DNA from: Mycolicibacterium frederiksbergense
GTDB lineage: Bacteria; Actinomycetota; Actinomycetes; Mycobacteriales; Mycobacteriaceae
Length of the DNA: 64,000 bases
Direction: 5' to 3'
Assembly (NCBI RefSeq): GCF_012223425.1
Contig: NZ_CP038799.1
Location: 3,100,001 to 3,164,000 of the forward strand
The notes beneath the pieces were generated by a model. The model searched no databases, had not been told where the DNA came from, and was given only the letters and a program-made list of their open reading frames with translations. This document shows positions 1-6,806 of the stretch, one piece after another (the first letter of the stretch is position 1; each line of letters starts with the position of its first letter). Both the position numbers and the translations under genes were made by a program.

Positions 1-560
1 TCGATGCCGTCACCAAAGCGTCCAAAGTGGCCAGAACCACGCTTTACCGCCATTTCCAAAGTTCGTCGCACCTGCTCGCAGCCACGTTCGAACGCTTGCT
101 TCCCCAGGTGACGACTCCGGTACCGACCAGCGGCCCTCTGCGTGACCAGTTGATCGAATTGCTAAGCCGCCAAGCCGCTCTTTTCAACGACGCGCCACTG
201 CATGTCACGACGCTGGCATGGCTGTCCCTTGGTCCCACCGGCCCGACGAACGAAGCCGATGATCGACACACATCCGGCGCGTTGCGGGCCCGAGTCGTCG
301 AGCAGTACCGGCAACCGTTCGACGCCATACTCTCTAGCCCGACGGCGCAAGCCGAGTTGGAGAACTTCGACCGAGAACTGGCGCTGTGCCAACTGGTCGG
401 CCCAGTGGCGTTTGCCCGGATGACCGGCATTCGCGCCATCACTCACGACGACTGCGTGAACCTCGTCGATGGCTTTCTCGCCGCCCACTGCAAGAGCGAC
501 GATGGCGAGACCAAGCGCGTGAAGGCCGCCAGTCTGCATGCACGGCGACCGCTCGCATAG
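1..560 (+). CDS. TetR/AcrR family transcriptional regulator, 5' end missing
   Basis: The reading frame is already open at base 3, so the true start lies upstream of the window. The first visible residues (DAVTKASKVARTTLYRHF) are the second half of a TetR helix-turn-helix with the typical TLYRHF recognition helix. The remaining ~165 residues are helical and form the ligand-binding/dimerisation domain, which is not diagnostic. At least 185 residues are visible, near full length for the family. It is probably cargo of the integrative element that ends at tRNA-Pro near 10,111. The ligand and target are unknown. Confidence 0.8.
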   Translation, partial: DAVTKASKVARTTLYRHFQSSSHLLAATFERLLPQVTTPVPTSGPLRDQLIELLSRQAALFNDAPLHVTTLAWLSLGPTGPTNEADDRHTSGALRARVVEQYRQPFDAILSSPTAQAELENFDRELALCQLVGPVAFARMTGIRAITHDDCVNLVDGFLAAHCKSDDGETKRVKAASLHARRPLA

Positions 561-1044
561 CCCTCTAGCACAACGAGTTTCACTGCGCCCAGTCTGGCTG
601 GTCTTCGAACTTTCCTCTGCACTCCAGTCACGTCGGCGATGGCACCGGCGAAATGTTCGCCGTCACTCGCTAGGGGCCGTGCACGCAGATCGCAGGCATG
701 CCCACGACGACTATGTCGGGCCAGGCGACGTGAACCGCCTCAGCGTTCGCAGTGCGGTTGCTCGCGTTGAGACCCCGTAGCACTTTCGTCAATGGCATTG
801 CGGATCGATGCGTGTTTATCGTCCGACGAAAAGTGATCGTGCTGGCCCCAGAGTGCAAGAGGTGTGTCGGAATTGGAGGAACTGGCTGGCAGGGATGGCT
901 TGGTGGCAAGCGGGGCGGGTTACTCGGCAGTGACGACAGCGGCCGGGGCGCGCCATCGGAAGTGACGCTGAGCGACGCGCGGAACTGAGACGAATGTGGC
1001 TGTGGTCGTGGACCAAACCTCGTGTTGCTTCGCAGGTTGTCGAC
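561..1044. other. 484-bp stretch with no convincing gene
   Basis: This lies between the TetR stop and the next supported start. Short open frames exist, for example 752-988 plus and 538-780 plus. They lack a ribosome binding site and recognisable protein features, and other frames overlap them, so they were not called. No tRNA, strong terminator or obvious repeat was seen. It may be degraded element DNA. Confidence 0.5.
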
Positions 1045-1842
1045 ATGACTGCTGTGTCGAAACTGGAGGCGCGTCGTCGCGCCGTCGAGGCGCAACGCCG
1101 AGCGAACGAAGTGCGAGCGCAGCAGGACCGTGCCAACGCCGATGACGCGACCGCCGTTCGGGCGTTGATCGGACGCCTGCAGGATGTGGACGAATGGCAG
1201 GCCCGTCGCGTCGCGCAGTCTCGCCAGCAAGCGGAGGCGGAGGCGCAGCGCAGGCGCAGCCGCTATTACGCGGAAGCCTGTGCATCGATCAAGGACATGC
1301 GGGAACGTGGCGCGACGTTGGCGGCTATCGCCGAGCTGGTCGGTGTTGATGTCAGAGAGATACGCGCGCTGCTGCGCAGCAAGGCGGCGAAAACCGTTAA
1401 GAAGCAACCGGCTGCGCGCGCTGATGCATGGCGCGACGCTCGTGTGGACACGGAGTGGCCGCGGTGCGTGCGATGCGATGTGTTGATGATGGATCCTGAA
1501 GACAGGCCACGTCGCGGACGCCGCCGGCTCTACTGCTCGGACACGTGTCGGCGCGACTCATCTGCTGCACGCATGGCTGCCGAGCGCCACGGAACGCCGA
1601 TCCGCGTCGTCGAGGTGCCGAGGGCCGGTTCCGCGACCGACCTCGCCCTGACGCCTGAAGATTCACCGGCTCCTGTCCCTGTCAGCGCGCTCGACGCCGC
1701 AGACATTGCCTCCCGGGACGAGCGGGCGCTGTGCACGCTGCTAGCGAGGCTCACGGAACGGGCACGGCACAAGGACCTCGACCGAGCGACTCTGACGGCG
1801 GCGCGTGATCTCGCCAAAGCTGTTTATCCGTATCGCGCCTGA
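1045..1842 (+). CDS. Unknown protein: coiled-coil N-terminus, HTH-like segment and zinc-knuckle motif
   Basis: I do not recognise this 265-residue protein. Residues ~1-80 are rich in Ala, Arg, Glu and Gln and look like a long charged helix or coiled coil. A segment around 90-115 (GATLAAIAELVGVDVREIR) reads like a helix-turn-helix of the resolvase/sigma type. Further on, CVRC followed about 27 residues later by CSDTC has the spacing of a small zinc-binding ribbon. The ATG at 1045 is preferred over an in-frame start at 994 because the extra 17 residues look unstructured; the SD is weak for both. It sits alone on the plus strand in element DNA. A DNA-binding accessory protein is an inference from motifs only. 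Confidence 0.6.
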   Translation: MTAVSKLEARRRAVEAQRRANEVRAQQDRANADDATAVRALIGRLQDVDEWQARRVAQSRQQAEAEAQRRRSRYYAEACASIKDMRERGATLAAIAELVGVDVREIRALLRSKAAKTVKKQPAARADAWRDARVDTEWPRCVRCDVLMMDPEDRPRRGRRRLYCSDTCRRDSSAARMAAERHGTPIRVVEVPRAGSATDLALTPEDSPAPVPVSALDAADIASRDERALCTLLARLTERARHKDLDRATLTAARDLAKAVYPYRA

Positions 1843-2150
1843 ACGGCTCAGCAACCGTATCGATCATCTGGTCGTCAACGCCCGTTGTGCCCGCGTGATG
1901 CGCGCTGCGTAACCTGGGTCACGTGGCAGATAACCCGCCAGGCAATCGATGTGCGTCCTGCGCAACATCGGCATCGGCGTTGCCGAGCGCCCTAGGGCGG
2001 ATCCGTCGCCAGTGAGCGCAGTCGCTCGTAACCTGCCTTCTGACTCCGCGATCCGGCCGGGAGCGGACCGCGGCGTGCTTCGATAGGTACGTGGGGCCAC
2101 CCTGTCCGAAATCAGCTGTGCGATTGGTGAGGCGGACACCCCGAGTGGGT
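1843..2150. other. 308-bp stretch with no convincing gene
   Basis: The plus-strand gene ending at 1842 and the minus-strand gene ending at 2151 converge on this stretch. A minus-strand open frame crosses it (1864-2298) but overlaps the end of the upstream gene out of frame and has no recognisable motif. No strong hairpin terminator was found. It may be a remnant. Confidence 0.4.
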
Positions 2151-3033
2151 CTATGCAAACCGTCCGCGCTCGAGAGTCGGCGCTTCGATGGGTACCGACG
2201 CGCGATAGAGTCGCACGGGGCATTTGTCGACCGTGAGGAAATGGATTGGTTCCCAAGTAATCCCGGCGGCGTTCAATGACTTCCGATGGGACTTCCATTC
2301 GTCGCGAAGCGGTTTCTTCTCCGACGGTCCGAAGCGGACGTCTGTCAGCACGAGTAGTCGCACACGCTTCGGATACAGTGTGGTCCCCTCGACGATCTCC
2401 AAACGAAGCTGTTCGACGTCATCGCACCAGTCCTGCGACTTCTTCGCCTTCGAAATGAGTTTGCGCAGAGCTTCGAATACCGGACCGGCAAGCGCATCGT
2501 GCACAGCAGGCCGGCCAAGTTTGCTGGCAAGGCGCTGTCCGAGAATGAGCTCGTCCTCAATCGAGGCGAACCCCACGACCGGATTCCTGCGCAGCGAGCA
2601 AACCCTTGCTGACCGGAACGATCGCGCGCAGGTCCACGGCCCAAACCGCTCCAGGAACCGGAGGCTCACTTAGCCAGACGTAGTCGGAGAGCTGATGGTC
2701 TTTGATCTGCTGGACCTTCTCCGTCGAAAAGACTGAGATGTCGCGTACCGGGCATGCCTGCACCAGCGGATGCCGCATCCCGGGACCGCCCGCAATGTCG
2801 CAGGTCTGTGACACCACCGCGGCATACCCGCTGTCGCTCAATGGTGCTGACCGAGCACGCACCTCACCCAACGCTCCATCGGCAGCGGGTTCTCCGGTTA
2901 CAGGGTCATCTACCCACGCTGGGACGATCCATGCGCCGCGATCCATCGGGAGAAGATGCCCTTGCCGCCACCGCTCCAGAGCGAGAAGCGTGTGCGGGGG
3001 CCATCGCTCCGGCAGGAGTCGATCAATAGTCAC
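2151..3033 (-). pseudogene. Third gene of the TIGR04255 operon: SQTCDI-motif protein, frameshifted
   Basis: Two overlapping minus-strand frames together read as one protein of about 290 residues. The first part (3033 to ~2595) starts at a GTG that overlaps the stop of the upstream gene (GTGA) and contains the motif VVSQTCDIAGG. The second part (~2595 to 2151) is in the next frame and continues with a conserved-looking helical region (PVVGFASIEDEL, then KKSQDWCDD). Removing one base of the GG near 2592-2598 would join them as LLAAQNPVVGF. The change is +1. I do not recognise the family; Cys, Asp and His are present, but no catalytic motif can be named. Codon use on both sides of the break is that of a real gene, so recent inactivation, or an assembly error, is likelier than two separate genes. 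Confidence 0.65.
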
Positions 3034-3780
3034 CGGGCGAATCCGTCCTCGACGTTCTCGGTCACCACCGGACCACCGGTTCGAATGATCGGTGTCTCGA
3101 CGTGTTCGGCGATCCCCTCGTATACCGAAGTGCCGATCTCTCGCCGAGGGAACGGCGTCCGATCCACAGCCAGGTCAACGAGGTCGTCGAACCGGCCGTC
3201 GAGTAGTGCGGAGGCTCGCTTCTTGTCGGCACGCAGCCACCTGTTCATCGGCTGGTCCAGTGTGCTGCGGAGGTCGTCGACGGCGTCCGCCAACTCCCAC
3301 AGTCCACCCAAGCTGGCTACACGGGCCGGCTGGCGGGGGCTTTGCCGCCCACGAGTGGAACGTGCGCTTGTTGATGCCGGTGGCCTTGAACATCTCCTTC
3401 TGCGTTAGGCCCAGTTCGGCTCGGATTCGTTCGAAGGCATCAAGAACGTCGACCGTCTCGTCGATCTGTTGCTCGTCGGACAGCACCGTATCGATGAATG
3501 TATACGGCATCGTCAACCACAGCGCCGAGCCCGGAAGGTTCATCTGCCCGTCGAGACTCTTGAAAACTTCGACGCGAACCTGATCCCATCCGCACGGGTC
3601 GAGGGCTCCAGAGAAATGCGCGACGACATCCCGCAACCCCGGCGATGAACTCATCTCCACGAACGTGCTGGACCAGAGTCCGTCCTCGCAAGGGGCCGGG
3701 TACAGGCCCTTTTGTGCTCGGGCCCAGGAAGGTGACCGGAGCACGCGGGAGCCGGTCGGCTGCTGCTCCATGATCGTCAT
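3030..3780 (-). pseudogene. Second gene of the TIGR04255 operon: Xre/MbcA-like HTH protein, frameshifted
   Basis: The ATG at 3780 overlaps the stop of the upstream gene (ATGA). The N-terminal ~125 residues are unassigned. They are followed by an Xre-type helix-turn-helix (ERIRAELGLTQKEMFKATGI, then NKRTFHSW). Just after it, at a run of five G on the plus strand (3335-3339), the frame is lost. The next frame carries on sensibly from ASLGGLWELADAVDDL to a C-terminal part with RWLRADKKRASALLDGRFDD, which resembles the DUF2384 toxin-binding domain of MbcA/ParS/Xre antitoxins. Removing one C of the run restores a single ~250-residue protein ending at 3030. The DUF2384 match is judged by eye and could be wrong. 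Confidence 0.65.
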
Positions 3781-4613
3781 TTCGCGCTCCCTTCTCGAAG
3801 CTCTTTCAGGTAGGTATCGGTAACCGACGCCTGAAAAAGTGACAACGAAGTGCGGTTCAGCCGCTCCGCTGAGATGACGACCTCTCGCACGTCGAACGTG
3901 AATGAGGAGTGGCGGAACACGTCCGTATCGAGTAGATACTGCACGCACTTGCCCGAATCATCGCGAACTGGTCCATGCCGCAGCAACGCGCCGTGATGAT
4001 CATCAAGCCGGATCTCCACCTGCTGTTGAGCACCTCGAACACTGCCGCCGAACACTGGGTTAAGCACAGGGCCCAGAAGGGTGTCGTCGATCCGGCCACG
4101 CCAAGCCTCTGCAGAGTTGAACCCACTGTCATGGAAGCGGTCGACGTACCGCAGACCGATGCGGTGCACCAACGATGGCTTGACTAACCGTCCGAGAGAT
4201 TCGACCAGAACGGTTAGCGGAGCCTTCATGCTGGTACGCCATCGCTCGTAGCGGTTGACCTGCATGATCAGGATGTCGGGCATGAGCGTGACGTGTGCTC
4301 CGTCCGCGGAAGCAATTTGCCACCCACTGGACTCCGCTGCCACCTGGGAAACGCCGTTGGCCCCGAAGTCGATCCTCATCTGCTGTTGGACGGTGGGTTG
4401 AATGCTCGGGAAGTCCACCCCCGTGTTCTCCACAAGGTCGTCCCGGAAAGCAGCGGCGACCTCCGGTGTGATCTCGTCGGTACGGGCGGTATACCGGATC
4501 TCGATCACTGCGACTTCGAGGGGAGCGTTTCCGAGCAGGGTCGGATCGGCCGAGGGCAGCCCCCCCAATGGAACGTCCTCAGCTGGGCGAAGTGTGTGTG
4601 GATCGATGGTCAT
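3777..4613 (-). CDS. TIGR04255 family protein, first gene of a three-gene operon
   Basis: The 278-residue protein has the hallmarks of the sporadically distributed TIGR04255 family: LLGNAPLEVAVIEIRY near residue 30, VNRYERW in the middle and HRIGLRYVDRF after it. The family's biochemical function is not known to me; members occur in accessory DNA. The ATG at 4613 is chosen because AGGA lies 5 nt upstream; a longer TTG start at 4658 would place the tandem 11-bp repeats inside the gene. Its stop overlaps the start of the HTH gene by ATGA, and that gene overlaps the third by GTGA, so the three should be translationally coupled. This first gene is intact while the two downstream are frameshifted. 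An IS256-family element lies 84 bp upstream. Confidence 0.8.
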   Translation of the reverse strand: MTIDPHTLRPAEDVPLGGLPSADPTLLGNAPLEVAVIEIRYTARTDEITPEVAAAFRDDLVENTGVDFPSIQPTVQQQMRIDFGANGVSQVAAESSGWQIASADGAHVTLMPDILIMQVNRYERWRTSMKAPLTVLVESLGRLVKPSLVHRIGLRYVDRFHDSGFNSAEAWRGRIDDTLLGPVLNPVFGGSVRGAQQQVEIRLDDHHGALLRHGPVRDDSGKCVQYLLDTDVFRHSSFTFDVREVVISAERLNRTSLSLFQASVTDTYLKELREGSAK

Positions 4614-4629
4614 ACTGTCCTGTCCATAG

Positions 4630-4650
4630 AGATGCACCTTAGATGCACCT
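4630..4650. repeat. Tandem 11-bp repeat in the operon leader, possible operator
   Basis: AGATGCACCT occurs at 4630-4639 and again at 4641-4650, an 11-bp period close to one helical turn. The copies lie 17-37 bp upstream of the TIGR04255 start codon, where a promoter or operator is expected. The Xre-like protein in the same operon is a natural candidate to bind there. This is inference from position. Confidence 0.5.
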
Positions 4651-4688
4651 ACCGACAAGTGTAGGCGCTATCGTCAGAGATGAGGAGC

Positions 4689-4696
4689 AGGAGAGG
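4689..4696. repeat. Target site duplication, left copy
   Basis: AGGAGAGG directly abuts the left end of the IS256-family element and is identical to 6127-6134. Confidence 0.88.
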
Positions 4697-4723
4697 GGTC
4701 AAGTCCAGGGACGTGGTGTACGA
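4697..4723 (+). repeat. IS256-family left terminal inverted repeat
   Basis: This 27-bp end shares 20 positions with the reverse complement of 6100-6126. The strongest blocks are GTCCAG and the inner GTGGTGTACGA. Confidence 0.88.
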
Positions 4724-4753
4724 CGTTGTCGTGTGATTCTTCGAGGTGATGGT

Positions 4754-5989
4754 TCAGGCGGTCAGTGCCGCCGGCACGTCCTCCTGTTCGGTTGGTGAGT
4801 TCTGGTCGGCTCGGGATTTGCTCAGGACGTCGAGGCCGAGGTAGCGCCGGGATTCGGCCCATTCGTCGTGCTGTTCGGCCAGGACCGCTCCGACGAGGCG
4901 GATCAGGGCGCCTCGGTCGGGGAAGATTCCGACGACGTCGGTGCGTCGCCGGATCTCCTTGTTGAGTCGTTCCTGGGGGTTGTTCGACCAGATCTGGCGC
5001 CAGATCTGTTTGGGAAACGCGGTGAACGCGAGCAGGTCCGCGCGGGCGTTCTCCAGATGGTCGGCGACTTTGGGCAGCTTGTCCGATAGTGCATCGATGA
5101 TGCGATCATATTGTGCAGCAACGGATTGCGCGTCGGGCTGATCGAACACCGAATGCAGCAGGGTGCGTACCCATGGCCACGACGACTTCGGGGTGATCGC
5201 CATCAGATTGGTCGTGTAGTGGGTCCGGCAGCGCTGCCAGGCAGCTCCGGGCAGAGTCGCCCCGATCGCAGCCACCAGCCCGGCGTGCGCGTCGGAGGTG
5301 ATGAGCTTGACCCCGGACAGGCCGCGGGCGGTCAACGACCGCCAGAACGTCAGCCAGCCCGCCCCGTCCTCGGCGGTGCTGACGTCGATGCCCAGGATCT
5401 CGCGGTAGCCCTCGGCGTTGACCCCGACGGCGATCAGCGCGTGCACGTTGACCACACGTCCCTGCTCGCGCACCTTGAGCACCAGCGCATCGGCGGCGAC
5501 GAACGTGTACGGGCCGGCGTCCAGCGGGCGGCTGCGGAACGCCTCGACTGCGGTGTCGAGTTCCTTGGCCATCACCGACACCTGCGACTTCGACAGACTG
5601 GTGATGCCCAGGGTTTCGACGAGCTTGTCCATCCGCCGGGTGGAGACTCCGAGCAGGTAGCAGGTGGCCACCACGGTGGTCAGGGCCCGCTCGGCGCGTT
5701 TGCGGCGTTCCAGTAGCCACTCCGGGAAGTAGGAACCGTGGCGCAGCTTGGGAATTGCGAGATCCAATGAACCTGTGCGGGTGTCGAATTGGCGGTGCCG
5801 GTACCCGTTGCGGGAGTTCGTCCGTTCGGTACTGCGTTCACCGTATCCGGCGCCGCACAGCGCGTCGGCTTCCGCGCCCATCAGCGTATGGATGAACGTG
5901 GCCAGCAGCTCACGCAGCACGTCGGGGTGGGTGGTGGTGAGTCGTTCGGCAAGCACGGTGGGCAGGTCGATATTGTGGGCAGTGGTCAT
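4754..5989 (-). CDS. IS256-family (mutator-type) transposase
   Basis: This 411-residue DDE transposase catalyses copy-out/paste-in movement of the surrounding element. The first catalytic Asp is in VAADALVLKV, the second in LITSDAHAGL, and the Glu in NPQERLNKEIRRR. The family motif with Cys and His (RCRTHYTTNL) follows the second Asp. The N-terminal part contains NSRNGYRHRQ, typical of the DNA-binding region. The ATG at 5989 begins MTTAHNIDLP and is preferred over an in-frame start at 6061, which would add residues encoded by the subterminal repeat. Length is normal and no frameshift is seen, so the enzyme should be active. Confidence 0.93.
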   Translation of the reverse strand: MTTAHNIDLPTVLAERLTTTHPDVLRELLATFIHTLMGAEADALCGAGYGERSTERTNSRNGYRHRQFDTRTGSLDLAIPKLRHGSYFPEWLLERRKRAERALTTVVATCYLLGVSTRRMDKLVETLGITSLSKSQVSVMAKELDTAVEAFRSRPLDAGPYTFVAADALVLKVREQGRVVNVHALIAVGVNAEGYREILGIDVSTAEDGAGWLTFWRSLTARGLSGVKLITSDAHAGLVAAIGATLPGAAWQRCRTHYTTNLMAITPKSSWPWVRTLLHSVFDQPDAQSVAAQYDRIIDALSDKLPKVADHLENARADLLAFTAFPKQIWRQIWSNNPQERLNKEIRRRTDVVGIFPDRGALIRLVGAVLAEQHDEWAESRRYLGLDVLSKSRADQNSPTEQEDVPAALTA

Positions 5990-6099
5990 CGCGTGTGTTC
6001 CTTCTTTGCTCGAGTGACTTTGGTCGGTCTCTCGAAGAATCACGCGATGACCTTCAATCATTCGGCTACGACACGCCGGTACCGCCGATCAGGTCCGAC

Positions 6100-6126
6100 T
6101 CGTACACCACTCTGCTGGACGCAACC
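6100..6126 (-). repeat. IS256-family right terminal inverted repeat
   Basis: This is the inverted partner of 4697-4723; the inner 11 bases TCGTACACCAC are identical to the reverse complement of the left end. Confidence 0.88.
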
Positions 6127-6134
6127 AGGAGAGG
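6127..6134. repeat. Target site duplication, right copy
   Basis: AGGAGAGG follows the right end of the IS256-family element and matches 4689-4696 exactly. Confidence 0.88.
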
Positions 6135-6268
6135 CAGCGCCCCCGGTCCGGAAATAGCGAACGCGGCTTCAAGGGATCTATGCGCCGCTCGATCGCATCT
6201 CGTCTGTCGACACGGGAGTGCGAAAGGCCATTTCGAAGCGGATGGTGCCGCCGCAAAACGGAACCTAC

Positions 6269-6727
6269 CTAAGGACGGCTTAGGCGCAGTGTGCTGCTCT
6301 GCCGCCGTTGGGCCGGCCCGCACGCCGTCAGAGAGCCATTTGCCCTTCCAACACCGTGGGCTGTCAACGCGGCGATCTCGGCAGGTAGGTCAGCCGCGAA
6401 CCGGAGCTCCAGCTCGTCGAGCACGTCCCGACGCGCCGCTGTAAGTAATAGAGCTGAATCGTCACGATGGGGGAGAACTCCGTGATCGCGCACATAGCAA
6501 TCTGTGACGGTATCGATGAGGTCGTCCAGTGAGCTGGTGAGAAGGAGCGCGTCGTCGCCGGCGTGGCTCTCTGCGAACTCCGCGCAACGGTCGCTGGACC
6601 ATGTTGCCGGATAAGTAAGTTCTGACAGATACAGCTGCTTGATGGCCGCCTCCAATCGGCCGGACCACCCGTAGTCAGGCCAGTCGTGGATGACCGCCTG
6701 GGCGATCGCCTCGAATTGCGCGCTCAC
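6269..6727 (-). CDS. Hypothetical acidic protein downstream of the element ATPase
   Basis: I do not recognise this 152-residue protein. Its first ~115 residues are acidic and helical (FEAIAQAVIHDWPDYGWSGR near the start; SLDDLIDTVTDCYVRDHGVL in the middle); the last ~35 residues are basic and low in structure. The GTG at 6727 is chosen because AGGAG lies 9 nt upstream; a GTG at 6733 is too close to it. It follows the P-loop ATPase gene by about 80 bp on the same strand and is probably co-transcribed as an element gene. No signal peptide or membrane segment is seen. Confidence 0.6.
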   Translation of the reverse strand: MSAQFEAIAQAVIHDWPDYGWSGRLEAAIKQLYLSELTYPATWSSDRCAEFAESHAGDDALLLTSSLDDLIDTVTDCYVRDHGVLPHRDDSALLLTAARRDVLDELELRFAADLPAEIAALTAHGVGRANGSLTACGPAQRRQSSTLRLSRP

Positions 6728-6806
6728 GGACACCAACTCCTCACGTAGAGGGACGTGGTGCTGATTGTGCCCGAAAGGTCCGGCGCAGCCGTGACGACGA
6801 GCGCGG

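Larger units (their letters stand above)
4697..6126 (-). mobile_element. Complete IS256-family insertion sequence, 1430 bp
   Basis: The element begins GGTC at 4697 and its reverse complement begins GGTT at 6126. The ends form 27-bp imperfect inverted repeats (20 of 27 identical). The flanks carry an identical 8-bp direct repeat AGGAGAGG (4689-4696 and 6127-6134), the target duplication size expected for IS256. One full-length transposase gene fills the element on the minus strand. A second subterminal inverted repeat (GTGATTCTTCGAG at 4733-4745, inverted at 6031-6043) lies inside. The intact repeats and perfect duplication indicate a recent insertion, 84 bp upstream of the TIGR04255 operon start codon. 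Confidence 0.92.

Noticed and set aside
752..988. A 78-residue plus-strand frame in the first large gap
   Set aside because: No SD, no recognisable features and a biased composition.
4719..6072. TACGAC on both sides of the inner IS repeats as target duplication
   Set aside because: The distances from the inner repeats are unequal and the outer 27-bp repeats with AGGAGAGG duplications explain the element better.
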